Shown: in pieces, positions 43,903-54,648 of the stretch | Position numbering within the stretch: position 1 is the first letter of the stretch | Layout: the number at the start of each line of letters is the position of its first letter | NCBI RefSeq assembly: GCF_018131075.1 | Contig: NZ_JAFCLS010000019.1 | Location: 62,001 to 126,000, forward strand | From: Bradyrhizobium sp. JYMT SZCCT0428 | GTDB lineage: Bacteria > Pseudomonadota > Alphaproteobacteria > Rhizobiales > Xanthobacteraceae | Reading direction: 5' to 3' | DNA: 64,000 nt | Translations under genes and position numbers: made by a program | The notes under the pieces: generated by a model | Database searches by the model: none | Told to the model about the DNA's origin: nothing | What the model saw: the letters and a program-made list of their open reading frames with translations, nothing else

Positions 43903-46584
43903 ATGAACATGAGCGGCGTCAACGAGATCAGGTCGACATTTCTGAACTACTTCAAGGCGAATGGTCATGAGATCGTGGCCTCGTCGCCGCTCGTGCCGCG
44001 CAATGACCCGACCCTGATGTTCACCAATGCGGGCATGGTGCAGTTCAAGAACGTCTTCACCGGCGTCGAGAAGCGACCGTACCAGCGCGCCACCACCTCG
44101 CAGAAATGCGTCCGCGCCGGCGGCAAGCATAACGACCTCGACAATGTCGGCTACACCGCGCGCCATCTCACCTTTTTCGAGATGCTCGGCAATTTCTCGT
44201 TCGGCGATTACTTTAAGGAGCGCGCGATCGAGCTTGCCTGGAACCTGATCACCAAGGATTTCGGGCTGAAGAAGGACAAGCTGCTCGTCACCGTCTATCA
44301 CACCGACGACGAGGCGGCCGCGCTTTGGAAGAAGATCGCGGGCTTTTCCGACGATCGCATCATCCGCATCCCGACCTCGGACAATTTCTGGGCCATGGGT
44401 GATACCGGGCCCTGCGGTCCCTGCTCGGAGATTTTCATCGACCGCGGCGAGCATATCTGGGGCGGTCCGCCAGGCAGCCCGGAAGAGGATGGCGATCGCT
44501 TCCTCGAATTCTGGAACCTCGTCTTCATGCAGTTCGAGCAGGTGACGAAGGAGGAGCGCCAGCCGCTGCCGCGTCCCTCGATCGACACCGGCCTCGGGCT
44601 GGAGCGCATGGCCTGCATCCTGCAGGGCGTCGAGAGCGTCTTCGAAACCGATCTGTTCCGTCACCTGATCGATGCCACCGCTTCCGCGCTCGGGGACGGA
44701 CCGCAGGAGCAGAACGTGGCGTCGTTCCGCGTCATCGCGGACCATCTGCGCTCCTCCGCCTTCCTGATCACCGACGGCGTGCTGCCCTCGAACGAGGGCC
44801 GCGGCTATGTGCTGCGCCGGATCATGCGCCGCGCGATGCGTCATGCGCAGTTGCTCGGCGCGCGCGATCCCTTGATGCATCGTCTGGTCTCGGCGCTGGT
44901 GCGCGAGATGGGCCAGGCCTATCCGGATCTGGTGCGGGCGGAAAAGCTGATCGAGGAAACGCTGCGGCTGGAGGAAACCCGCTTCCGCAAGACGCTGGCC
45001 CGCGGCCTTTCCATTCTCGACGAGAAGAGCAGTTCGCTGAAGAAGGGCGACATGTTCGACGGCGATACCGCGTTCACGCTGTACGACACCTACGGCTTCC
45101 CGCTCGATCTGACGCAGGACGCGCTGAAGTCGCGCGGCATCAGCGTCGATCTCGCCTCTTTCACCGATGCGATGGAAAAGCAGAAAGAGAAGGCGCGCGC
45201 GTCATGGTCGGGAAGCGGGGATACCGCGAGCGAGAACATCTGGTTCCCGCTGCGCGAGAAACTCGGCGCCACAGAGTTCTTGGGCTATGAAACCGAAAGC
45301 GCCGAGGGCGTGGTTTCCGCGCTGGTGAAGGACGGCAAGGATGCCGACAGCCTCAAGGCCGGCGAGACCGGTTCGATCGTTCTGAACCAGACGCCGTTCT
45401 ATGCGGAGTCCGGCGGCCAGGTCGGCGACACCGGCGTGATGATCGGCGAGGGCGTCAAATTCCGTGTGACCGATACGCAGAAGCGGGCCGGCGATCTGTT
45501 CGTGCATCAGGGCATGGTGGAGCAGGGCACGCTGAAGGTCGGAACTGCGCTGCAGCTCGAGGTCGACCATGTCAGGCGCTCCTCGATCCGGGCGCATCAC
45601 TCGGCGACGCATCTCTTGCATGAGGCGCTGCGTCAGGTGCTCGGCGACCACATCGCCCAGCGCGGTTCGCTGGTGGCGCCCGATCGCTTGCGCTTCGATT
45701 TCGTGCACCAGAAGCCGATCACGGCGGAAGAACTCGCGCGCATCGAGGATATCGCCAACGAGGTGGTGCTGGAGAATGACGAAGTCACCACGCGCCTGAT
45801 GGCGGTCGACGATGCCCGCGAGGCCGGGGCGCGCGCGCTGTTCGGCGAAAAATACGGCGACGAGGTGCGGGTGGTGTCGATGGGCCGGCAGGCCCGCGAG
45901 CAGGGCCAGAACGCGCTCGGCTGGTCGGTGGAATTGTGCGGCGGCACCCATGTGCGCCGTACCGGCGACATCGGCCTCATTTCAGTGACCGGCGAAAGCG
46001 CGGTTGCCTCCGGCGTTCGCCGCATCGAGGCGCTGACCGGACGTCACGCGCGCAAGCACGCCAACGACACCATGCAGTTTGCCAGGAACGCGGCCGGCGA
46101 ACTGCGCACCTCGGTCGAGGAAATGCCGGCGCGCATTGCCGCGCTGGTGGAAGAGCGCAAGAAGCTCGAGCGCGACCTGTCGGATGCGCGCAAGAAGCTC
46201 GCGATGGGCGGCGGCGGAGGCAATGGTGCTGCGGCTACCAGCGGCGTGCGCGAAGCGGGCGGCGTCAAGCTCCTGGCGCGTGCGGTCGAAGGCGTCGAGA
46301 CCAAGGATCTCAAGAGCCTCGTCGACGACGGCAAGAAGCAGATCGGCTCCGGCGTGGTTGCGATCGTCGGCGTCACCGAGGATGGCAAGGCCGGCGTCGT
46401 GGTCGGCGTCACGGCCGATCTGACCTCGCGCTTCAGCGCGGTCGATCTGGTCAAGATCGCCTCGGCGACGCTCGGCGGCAAGGGCGGCGGCGGGCGGCCC
46501 GACATGGCGCAAGCCGGCGGGCCCGACGGCGCCAAGGCCGATGCCGCGTTGACGGCGATCGAACAGGCGATGGCCGGCGCGTAG
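43903..46584 (+). CDS. alaS: Alanyl-tRNA synthetase
   Basis: An 893-residue class II synthetase that charges tRNA-Ala. Class II motif regions are at the N-terminus (NDPTLMFTNAGMVQFKNVF; VGYTARHLTFFEM), the editing domain has HHSATHLLH and CGGTHVRRTGD (zinc-binding His/Cys), and a C-terminal Gly-rich oligomerisation domain (KLAMGGGGGNGAAATS) follows a coiled coil. ATG 43903 or 43909. It is divergent from the gcv operon, with its own promoter region of about 200 nt. Confidence 0.98.
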   Translation: MNMSGVNEIRSTFLNYFKANGHEIVASSPLVPRNDPTLMFTNAGMVQFKNVFTGVEKRPYQRATTSQKCVRAGGKHNDLDNVGYTARHLTFFEMLGNFSFGDYFKERAIELAWNLITKDFGLKKDKLLVTVYHTDDEAAALWKKIAGFSDDRIIRIPTSDNFWAMGDTGPCGPCSEIFIDRGEHIWGGPPGSPEEDGDRFLEFWNLVFMQFEQVTKEERQPLPRPSIDTGLGLERMACILQGVESVFETDLFRHLIDATASALGDGPQEQNVASFRVIADHLRSSAFLITDGVLPSNEGRGYVLRRIMRRAMRHAQLLGARDPLMHRLVSALVREMGQAYPDLVRAEKLIEETLRLEETRFRKTLARGLSILDEKSSSLKKGDMFDGDTAFTLYDTYGFPLDLTQDALKSRGISVDLASFTDAMEKQKEKARASWSGSGDTASENIWFPLREKLGATEFLGYETESAEGVVSALVKDGKDADSLKAGETGSIVLNQTPFYAESGGQVGDTGVMIGEGVKFRVTDTQKRAGDLFVHQGMVEQGTLKVGTALQLEVDHVRRSSIRAHHSATHLLHEALRQVLGDHIAQRGSLVAPDRLRFDFVHQKPITAEELARIEDIANEVVLENDEVTTRLMAVDDAREAGARALFGEKYGDEVRVVSMGRQAREQGQNALGWSVELCGGTHVRRTGDIGLISVTGESAVASGVRRIEALTGRHARKHANDTMQFARNAAGELRTSVEEMPARIAALVEERKKLERDLSDARKKLAMGGGGGNGAAATSGVREAGGVKLLARAVEGVETKDLKSLVDDGKKQIGSGVVAIVGVTEDGKAGVVVGVTADLTSRFSAVDLVKIASATLGGKGGGGRPDMAQAGGPDGAKADAALTAIEQAMAGA

Positions 46585-46639
46585 CGAAGCGCCGTGTGAA
46601 AGCCGGGGACGCGCCCGACGACTAAATTAGGCGCGTCGC

Positions 46640-47146
46640 TCAGGGTTTACGCAGGAACACATAGTCCGCCGAGTAGGGCACGTTCAGGAAGCTGCCGACG
46701 GTCTCGCAGGCGCCGTCGCGCTTGCCGCCCTTGGTGTTGATGCGCTGCACTGTGGTGGCCTCGGCGAGGACGCCGCTGCCGCGCCGGGAAGTCACTTCAA
46801 GCTTCAGCCAGGGGATATCATTGGCGGTCGCGCCGGGGGCGTTGCCGGCGACCTTGGCGGCCACCGCGCTGCCGTCGCTGTGTTCCCAATTCGGTCCGGC
46901 GTAGTGGCGGCCGACGGTCTTGCCGTCGGCGAGCAGCGTCGCGATCGGTTCCCGGAATGACCAGATTGCCTTGCCGTCAGCGCCGGCCTTGCATTCGTAA
47001 ACCTGCGCGCCTTCGGCATGCAGGGTTACGACCACGGTCTGGCCCGGCGCGGCGATGGCTTCGGGAAGCGGCTCGGCGGCGTGGGTGGTCACTGAACTCG
47101 CGAGCAGCAGGAACAAAGCGAGCGTCGCATTCCTGAAATCTGGCAT
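46640..47146 (-). CDS. Exported DUF3455-family protein
   Basis: A 168-residue protein with a signal peptide (LALFLLLASSVTTHAAEP). The mature part has the DUF3455 pattern: AEGAQVYECKAG, WSFREPIATLL, GRHYAGPNWEHSDGS, and LKLEVTSRRGSG...VQRINTKGG, with two cysteines (YECK, GACE). Family role unknown. Encoded convergently with alaS. Confidence 0.85.
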   Translation of the reverse strand: MPDFRNATLALFLLLASSVTTHAAEPLPEAIAAPGQTVVVTLHAEGAQVYECKAGADGKAIWSFREPIATLLADGKTVGRHYAGPNWEHSDGSAVAAKVAGNAPGATANDIPWLKLEVTSRRGSGVLAEATTVQRINTKGGKRDGACETVGSFLNVPYSADYVFLRKP

Positions 47147-47168
47147 CGCGCTCTCCTGAGGTTGGTAT

Positions 47169-47252
47169 CGTCATTGCGAGGAGCGAAGCGACGAAGCAAT
47201 CCATTCTTTCTCTAGTAGAGGGATGGATTGCTTCGCTACGCTCGCAATGACG
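47169..47252. repeat. CGTCATTGCGAG palindromic repeat
   Basis: Arms CGTCATTGCGAG / CTCGCAATGACG and inner GAAGCAATCCAT / ATGGATTGCTTC form one long hairpin. The same family recurs at 56376-56461. It lies between two same-strand genes (DUF3455 and icd). Confidence 0.9.
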
Positions 47253-47277
47253 CCGATGGAGGAGCGGCCGAGGCGGC

Positions 47278-48495
47278 TTACTTCGCCGCCATGGCCTTGG
47301 TGAGGTTTTCCGCGACCTTGTCGAGGAAGCCTGTCGTGGAGAGCCAGCGCTGGTCGGCGCCGACCAGGAGCGCAAGGTCCTTGGTCATGTAGCCGGCCTC
47401 GACGGTGTCGACGCAAACCTTCTCCAGCGTGTCGGCAAACTTCGCCAGTTCCTCGTTGTTGTCGAGCTTGGCGCGGTGCGACAGGCCGCGGGTCCAGGCG
47501 AAGATCGAGGCGATCGAGTTGGTCGAGGTTTCCTTGCCCTTCTGGTGCTCGCGGTAGTGGCGGGTTACCGTGCCATGCGCGGCCTCGGCTTCCACGGTAT
47601 CGCCGTCCGGTGTCATCAGCACCGAGGTCATCAGGCCGAGCGAGCCATAGCCCTGCGCCACCGTGTCGGACTGCACGTCGCCGTCGTAGTTCTTGCAGGC
47701 CCAGACATAGCCGCCGGACCACTTCATCGCGGCCGCCACCATGTCGTCGATCAGGCGGTGTTCATAGGTGATCTTCTTCGCCTCGAACTTGGCCTTGAAT
47801 TCCTTGTCGTAGATGTCCTGGAAGATGTCCTTGAACCGGCCGTCATAGGTTTTCAGGATGGTGTTCTTGGTCGAGAGATAGACCGAGTAGCTCTTGGCGA
47901 GGCCTTGGTTGAACGAAGCGCGGGCGAAATCGGCGATCGAGTCGTCGAGATTGTACATCGCAAGCGCAATGCCGGCGCCCGGCGACTTGTAGACTTCGCG
48001 CTCGATCACCTGGCCGTCCTCGCCGACGAATTTCATCGTCAGGGTGCCCTTGCCGGGGAACTTGAAATCGGTGGCGCGGTACTGGTCGCCGAAGGCGTGA
48101 CGGCCGATGATGATCGGCTTGGTCCATCCGGGCACCAGGCGCGGCACGTTCTTGCAGATGATGGGTTCGCGGAACACCACGCCGCCGAGGATGTTGCGGA
48201 TGGTGCCGTTGGGCGACTTCCACATTTCCTTGAGGCCGAATTCCTTCACCCGGGCTTCGTCCGGGGTGATGGTGGCGCATTTGACGCCGACGCCGACCTT
48301 CTTGATGGCGTTGGCGGCGTCGATCGTGACCTGGTCATTGGTCTTGTCGCGGTATTCCATCCCGAGGTCGAAATACATCAGGTTCACGTCAAGGAACGGG
48401 TTGATCAGCTTGTCCTTGATGTACTGCCAGATGATCCGGGTCATCTCGTCGCCATCGAGTTCGACGACGGGGTTGGTCACCTTGATTTTTGCCAT
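47278..48495 (-). CDS. icd: Isocitrate dehydrogenase (NADP, class II)
   Basis: A 405-residue homodimeric enzyme, isocitrate to 2-oxoglutarate with NADPH formation. Seen: the N-terminal VTNPVVELDGDEMTRIIW, the isocitrate-binding KSPNGTIRNILGGVVFREP, the metal region NYDGDVQSDTVAQG and AAHGTVTRHYREHQKGKETS. The eukaryote-like class II type is usual in alphaproteobacteria. The gene has no good Shine-Dalgarno. TCA-cycle, cytoplasm. Confidence 0.98.
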   Translation of the reverse strand: MAKIKVTNPVVELDGDEMTRIIWQYIKDKLINPFLDVNLMYFDLGMEYRDKTNDQVTIDAANAIKKVGVGVKCATITPDEARVKEFGLKEMWKSPNGTIRNILGGVVFREPIICKNVPRLVPGWTKPIIIGRHAFGDQYRATDFKFPGKGTLTMKFVGEDGQVIEREVYKSPGAGIALAMYNLDDSIADFARASFNQGLAKSYSVYLSTKNTILKTYDGRFKDIFQDIYDKEFKAKFEAKKITYEHRLIDDMVAAAMKWSGGYVWACKNYDGDVQSDTVAQGYGSLGLMTSVLMTPDGDTVEAEAAHGTVTRHYREHQKGKETSTNSIASIFAWTRGLSHRAKLDNNEELAKFADTLEKVCVDTVEAGYMTKDLALLVGADQRWLSTTGFLDKVAENLTKAMAAK

Positions 48496-48616
48496 GACGG
48501 AGGGGGCCTTTTTTGGAAAACCGCGCGTTGAGCGGCGGATGGGATGGTGGTGCCGTCGCTATAGCACCCGAAAACGCGGGCTGGAAGGCGATTGGCGGGG
48601 CAGATATGGCGGGTTT

Positions 48617-49228
48617 TCAGGCGAGCCCGAAACGCCGTTCCAGCCAGCTCCGCGCCTTGCCGGGTGGCATGGCGCGGATCACCGCGGCGGCGTTGCGGTT
48701 CTGCCGGTGCTGGATCTCAGCGATGTGCAGGTATAACCGGGCGGCACGCCAGCTGCGGTCCGGATGGCACAGCTCCAGAATTCTGCGCCACACCGCATTG
48801 GCATGGCTGGGATGCTCCGCGAAGCAGGCGCGCCAGAGAATCTCAAGCGCATAGGCCTTCGATGCGTGGGGCTCAATTCGAGGGGCCAGATCGAGGCACT
48901 TTTTGAGCTCGCGCTCGGCGAAGACAAGCCGCCCTTGCTTGAGTGCCACGCGGATCGGCCATGCCATCACGGCCACCGTGCCATAGGCGTGGCATGATTG
49001 CGCTTCGCGCGCAGCTTCTTCCAGGATCGACAAGGCTGCGGCCGGGTCCGCGTATTCCGCAACCGAGGTCAACGCCTGGACGCGATACCACGCATCGGGG
49101 CAGCCGCGCGCCGCCGCCAGCGCCTTGGCGGTATCGGTCGGCGCCAGCTGTCCCGCCCGCTGACGGCCGATCAGGGACGCATGCGAGGGCATGGGGGTAT
49201 GTGGAAAGGGCTGTTGCTGCGAAGACAT
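48617..49228 (-). CDS. Alpha-helical hypothetical protein, repeat-like
   Basis: A 203-residue protein with repeated helical hairpins (AWYRVQALTSVAEYADPAAA, ILEEAAREAQSCHAYGTVA, HASKAYALEILWRACFAE, RAARLYLHIAEIQHRQNRN), which suggest TPR- or HEAT-like solenoid folds. No signal peptide. Next same-strand gene is icd downstream. No function can be given; possibly a scaffold protein. Confidence 0.7.
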   Translation of the reverse strand: MSSQQQPFPHTPMPSHASLIGRQRAGQLAPTDTAKALAAARGCPDAWYRVQALTSVAEYADPAAALSILEEAAREAQSCHAYGTVAVMAWPIRVALKQGRLVFAERELKKCLDLAPRIEPHASKAYALEILWRACFAEHPSHANAVWRRILELCHPDRSWRAARLYLHIAEIQHRQNRNAAAVIRAMPPGKARSWLERRFGLA

Positions 49229-49289
49229 GAGGCTTGGTCGCGGCGCGAGCCGGCGCGGTTCGCTCCGAGGCCTGCCTCCTGGATCAGGG

Positions 49290-51017
49290 TCAGAACGCCG
49301 CCTGGGTTGCCGTTCCCGCCACCACGTACCAGGTCACGAACAGGCCGCAGATCAGGGCGCCCGGCAGGCTCGAGCCGGTCCGCCGCCAGGTGAAGGTCGC
49401 GACCACGGCGCAGACCGCGAGTAGCGGCACGAACTGGATGGCGACGATGGTCGAGAGCGGCACGAAGCCGGGATCGGGCAGCGGGTTGAACAGTTTTCCG
49501 GTCAGCCACAGCGTGCCGTATTGCAGCACCAGCAGCACGATGAAGCCCAGCGTCAGCGCCAGGATGTTGGTGAGATAGAGGGTGGCGCGGCCCGCCGCCA
49601 TGGTCGAGAAATTCCGGTGCAGCACGTGCAGCGCCACCACGAAAAACGCGGTGAACGGGACCAGATAGATCAGGAAGATCAGGGCCTGCTTGGCGCTCAT
49701 CAGCTTCAGCGCCACGATCCAGAACCGGAAGTCGATCTTGAAGGCGAGGTCGGCCAGCCACAGCGCCGCATAGCCGATCGCGACGGTGGCGACCGCGATC
49801 ACCAGTGACTGGCCGATGATCCCAGCCCGGCTGGCGCGTTTGGGCGCAAACGGCATCAGGGCCAGCGTGATCAGGGCGTTGATGACGGCCCAGACCATGA
49901 TCTGGTTGGTGATCCCCTGCGGCAGCCAGGCCGACGGTTTTACAAACGTGCCCGCCAACGCAAAGGCCGGATAGTAGGTCAGCGCCGGGATGAACGCGGT
50001 CAGGATGAAGGCGGTAGTCCAGCGTCGGCCGTCTGCCGCCGAATGCGCCGGCATAGTGCCGTCGGCGATTTCGGGGAGCCGCAGGCGGGAATACATTTTG
50101 GCTTCCAGCAGGGCGTCGAAGGCCCCGATCAGGAGGGCGACGAAGCCGAGCAAGGCGATCAACGTGCCGATTTCCTTGCGGAACCAGATCTGCTCGTCGA
50201 CCGGCAGCGGCGTGCCGCCCTTCAACGTTTTGGCGAACCAGTCGAGGCTGTAGCCGATGGCTTCATGGGAGATGTGCTCGGCCGGGTGGGTGATGGCGGG
50301 GGTGTAGAGCACCCGCGCGGTTCCCTGGGCGATGTCGCCATAGACCTTGCCGGACTCGACCGGCCCCTTGGTGCCGAACATCGCCCACAGTTTTGGGCTC
50401 TGGGTGACGTCCCGGGCCCGATCGACGCCCCACATCAGGGTGGAAAATTCCTCGTATTGGGCGAACACCAGCGCCGTGTTCCGCGGCCAGGTCGGGGTGC
50501 CGTCGGCGGCGAACGGCTTGCCGGTAGACGAGCCCTCCAGCACCATCGACTTGTAGTCGTTCGGCATCGCGGTCGCCGCCGCCAGTACCGTCCAGCCGCC
50601 CATCGAATGACCCTCGAGGCCGATATTGGTCTTGTCGACGAAGTCGAGGCTGCGCAGATAGGCCAGCCCGTCCGGACCACCAAAACCGTTCGCGAAGGCG
50701 GGCGGGTCGCTGTAGCCGTGACCGGTCTGGTCGAGGGCGAGGACGACATAGCCGCGGCGGGCGAACTCGATCGCAAAGCCGTCCTGGGTCTCGCGCGAAT
50801 TGATGTAGCCATGGACCGCCAGAATCCCCGGCGCCGGAATCTGCGGCGTGGCATTCGCGGGGATGTAGAGCAGGGCACTCATGGTGTTGCCCTTGGCGCC
50901 CTTGAACCTGACGTCCTGGATCCGGATGCCTCCGGAGGTCTGGGTGAGATGGGCCAGCAATCCGCCGGCCAGGATGAGGAGGATACCGACAATCGCCAAC
51001 GACCATCTGCCGCGCAT
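49290..51017 (-). CDS. Alpha/beta hydrolase fused to a polytopic membrane domain
   Basis: A 575-residue protein. Residues 1-25 form a membrane anchor (LAIVGILLILAGGLLAHL). Residues 35-285 are an alpha/beta-hydrolase with the nucleophile elbow GLEGHSMGGW (Ser138), HGYINSRETQDG oxyanion region and a late His in HPAEHISHEAI. The C-terminal half (about 290-575) has seven or eight hydrophobic helices (GTLIALLGFVALLIGAFDAL, ALIFLIYLVPFTAFFVVALH). The hydrolase would face the periplasm. An esterase or lipase acting on membrane substrates is possible; no specificity is evident. Confidence 0.85.
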   Translation of the reverse strand: MRGRWSLAIVGILLILAGGLLAHLTQTSGGIRIQDVRFKGAKGNTMSALLYIPANATPQIPAPGILAVHGYINSRETQDGFAIEFARRGYVVLALDQTGHGYSDPPAFANGFGGPDGLAYLRSLDFVDKTNIGLEGHSMGGWTVLAAATAMPNDYKSMVLEGSSTGKPFAADGTPTWPRNTALVFAQYEEFSTLMWGVDRARDVTQSPKLWAMFGTKGPVESGKVYGDIAQGTARVLYTPAITHPAEHISHEAIGYSLDWFAKTLKGGTPLPVDEQIWFRKEIGTLIALLGFVALLIGAFDALLEAKMYSRLRLPEIADGTMPAHSAADGRRWTTAFILTAFIPALTYYPAFALAGTFVKPSAWLPQGITNQIMVWAVINALITLALMPFAPKRASRAGIIGQSLVIAVATVAIGYAALWLADLAFKIDFRFWIVALKLMSAKQALIFLIYLVPFTAFFVVALHVLHRNFSTMAAGRATLYLTNILALTLGFIVLLVLQYGTLWLTGKLFNPLPDPGFVPLSTIVAIQFVPLLAVCAVVATFTWRRTGSSLPGALICGLFVTWYVVAGTATQAAF

Positions 51018-51244
51018 GGACGTCTCCTCTTGAGGCCTCAGCCGTTGAACCGGCCGCCTGTTTGTTTGCAGCTTCGCTTTGAGTGTGATTGTTAGCCTAT
51101 CCGAAAGCCGTGCCCGTACAAGCCGCGAGCGGTCAAGCCCAATTCAGGCTTTGACCGAACTTTCGGAAACGCTACTAAGCCCGTTGTCCGGCTTGGGAAT
51201 TCTGGCCGCTGTTGTGGCCGACCATCGAGACATGGAATGAGGAT

Positions 51245-51313
51245 TTGAATCAGGTGCTTCGCATGCTGATTCAAAACCTTCAGAAGTTGAATCAGCTTCC
51301 GAACTAGAATCAG
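51245..51313. promoter_or_regulatory. Four phased copies of TTGAATCAG
   Basis: TTGAATCAG (51245-51253), its inverted copy CTGATTCAA (51266-51274), TTGAATCAG (51287-51295) and TAGAATCAG (51305-51313) occur at spacings of 21, 21 and 18 nt, i.e. about two helical turns. The first two form a 9-bp hairpin with a 12-nt loop. They end 3 nt before the trmJ GTG. Looks like a binding array for a regulator or an RNA structure. Confidence 0.55.
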
Positions 51314-51316
51314 AAA

Positions 51317-52534
51317 GTGACGCAGGATATGTCCGGGTCTGGGACCGATAAAACCAAGTCTGGTTTGGACTTAGCTGGACCTGTTGTGATCCTTGTCGAA
51401 CCACAGCTCGGCGAGAATATAGGCATGGCCGCGCGAGCGATGGGCAACTTCGCTCTTTCCCGTTTAAGAATCGTGAATCCGCGCGACGGCTGGCCGAACA
51501 TCGCCGCCCAACGCGCGGCGGCAGGCGCCGACCAGATTCTGGAGAGCGCCGAATTGTTCGACACCGTCGAGCAGGCGGTCGCGGACCTGACCCTGCTGTT
51601 TGCCACCACCGCCCGCGCCCACGACCAGGCCAAGCCGGTGGTCGCGCCATCAGATGCCGCGGTCGAGATCGCAGCCCATGTCGCCAACCGAGGCGGCGTC
51701 GGCATCCTGTTCGGCCGCGAGCGGTACGGTCTCCAGAACGAGGAGGTCGCGCTCGCCAACCGGATCATCACCTTCCCGGTCAATCCCGGTTTCGCTTCCC
51801 TCAATCTGGCGCAGGCGGTGCTGTTGATCGGCTACGAGTGGTTCAAGCTGTCGACCGGCGGGGCGCTGCCGTTCGCGATGCCCGAACGGTCCGAACCGGC
51901 GTCCCAGCACCAGATGGAGGCCTTCTTCGACAATCTTGTCCAGGAACTCGACCGGGTCGAGTTCCTGCGCCCGCCGGAGAAGCGGGAGACCATGCTGGTC
52001 AACATGCGCAACATCTTCACCCGGATTCACCCGACCAAGCAGGACATGCACACCCTCCATGGGGTCGTCATGGCGATCGCCGAGGGCCGCAAGGGTCCGG
52101 CCAAGGGCGGCGTGCTCGACGGCGAGCAGGCGACAAGGTTGCGCGCCCTGCTGGCTGAGCATGGCCAGGCGGCTTCGCCGTCGGACAGCGGCGGAACCGT
52201 CCGCGGGCTGGCCCGATTGCTGCGCAGGAACCCGACCGACGCCGAGCGGATGCTGTGGCAGTCCCTGACCCGGGACCGCCGCTTCGCCGGCCAGTTCAAA
52301 CGCCAGACCCCGGTCGGCCGCCACATCCCGGACTTCGTCTCCTTCGTGCACCGGATCGCGATCGAGCTGGTCAACCCGACCGAGTCGGAGGCGATCGTCG
52401 CCGACCGCGTCGCGCGGCGGAGCTGGCTCGAGGCCCGCGACTACCGGGTGGTCGAGATGCGGGTGGCGGAAGTGGAGCGGGACCTTGAGGCCGAGTTGGG
52501 GCGGCTCGAGGCGAGCCTGCGGCAGGCTAGTTAA
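51317..52534 (+). CDS. trmJ: tRNA (Cm32/Um32) methyltransferase TrmJ fused to a DUF559 domain
   Basis: A 405-residue two-domain protein. Residues 20-255 are a SPOUT methyltransferase of the TrmJ type (ILVEPQLGENIGMAARAMGN; GILFGRERYGLQNEEVALAN; FASLNLAQAVLLIGYE, the knot), which methylates the ribose at position 32 of tRNAs. Residues 295-400 are a DUF559 domain (ARLLRRNPTDAERMLWQSLT, FKRQTPVGRHIPDF), a restriction-endonuclease fold related to Vsr. Its catalytic VExDG..H motif reads ELVNPTESEA, so the nuclease site is probably lost and the domain may only bind nucleic acid. GTG 51317 or ATG 51329. Confidence 0.88.
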   Translation: MTQDMSGSGTDKTKSGLDLAGPVVILVEPQLGENIGMAARAMGNFALSRLRIVNPRDGWPNIAAQRAAAGADQILESAELFDTVEQAVADLTLLFATTARAHDQAKPVVAPSDAAVEIAAHVANRGGVGILFGRERYGLQNEEVALANRIITFPVNPGFASLNLAQAVLLIGYEWFKLSTGGALPFAMPERSEPASQHQMEAFFDNLVQELDRVEFLRPPEKRETMLVNMRNIFTRIHPTKQDMHTLHGVVMAIAEGRKGPAKGGVLDGEQATRLRALLAEHGQAASPSDSGGTVRGLARLLRRNPTDAERMLWQSLTRDRRFAGQFKRQTPVGRHIPDFVSFVHRIAIELVNPTESEAIVADRVARRSWLEARDYRVVEMRVAEVERDLEAELGRLEASLRQAS

Positions 52535-52550
52535 GACAAGTCAGCTCCGA

Positions 52551-54482
<1,932 letters not shown>

Positions 54483-54500
54483 TCCCAAAACTCCGAGAAC

Positions 54501-54543
54501 TCGTAATTTGACTACGATTTTTCGTGTACCACGAATTCTCGTA
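54501..54543. promoter_or_regulatory. Palindromic activator-binding region (candidate UAS)
   Basis: TTCGTG-tac-CACGAA lies in the middle of a larger imperfect palindrome (54513-54543) with outer TACGA / TCGTA. Another TCGTA lies at 54501-54505, giving TCGTA-N7-TACGA. The site lies 60-100 nt upstream of the sigma-54 promoter, the usual place of an enhancer. Confidence 0.7.
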
Positions 54544-54601
54544 ATCACCAACAATCCGGCTAAATAGCTGCATTAATTCGGCAAATGCGACCGGATGGGG
54601 C

Positions 54602-54616
54602 TGGCACACTCCTTGC
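54602..54616 (+). promoter_or_regulatory. Sigma-54 promoter (-24/-12)
   Basis: TGGCAC-actcc-TTGC matches the RpoN consensus TGGCACR-N4-TTGC. It lies 33 nt before the ATG at 54649, downstream of the palindromic sites, with the enhancer-binding protein gene divergent. Confidence 0.9.
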
Positions 54617-54648
54617 GTGATTGAGCTCAGCGTCACGCAGGAGGTTTC

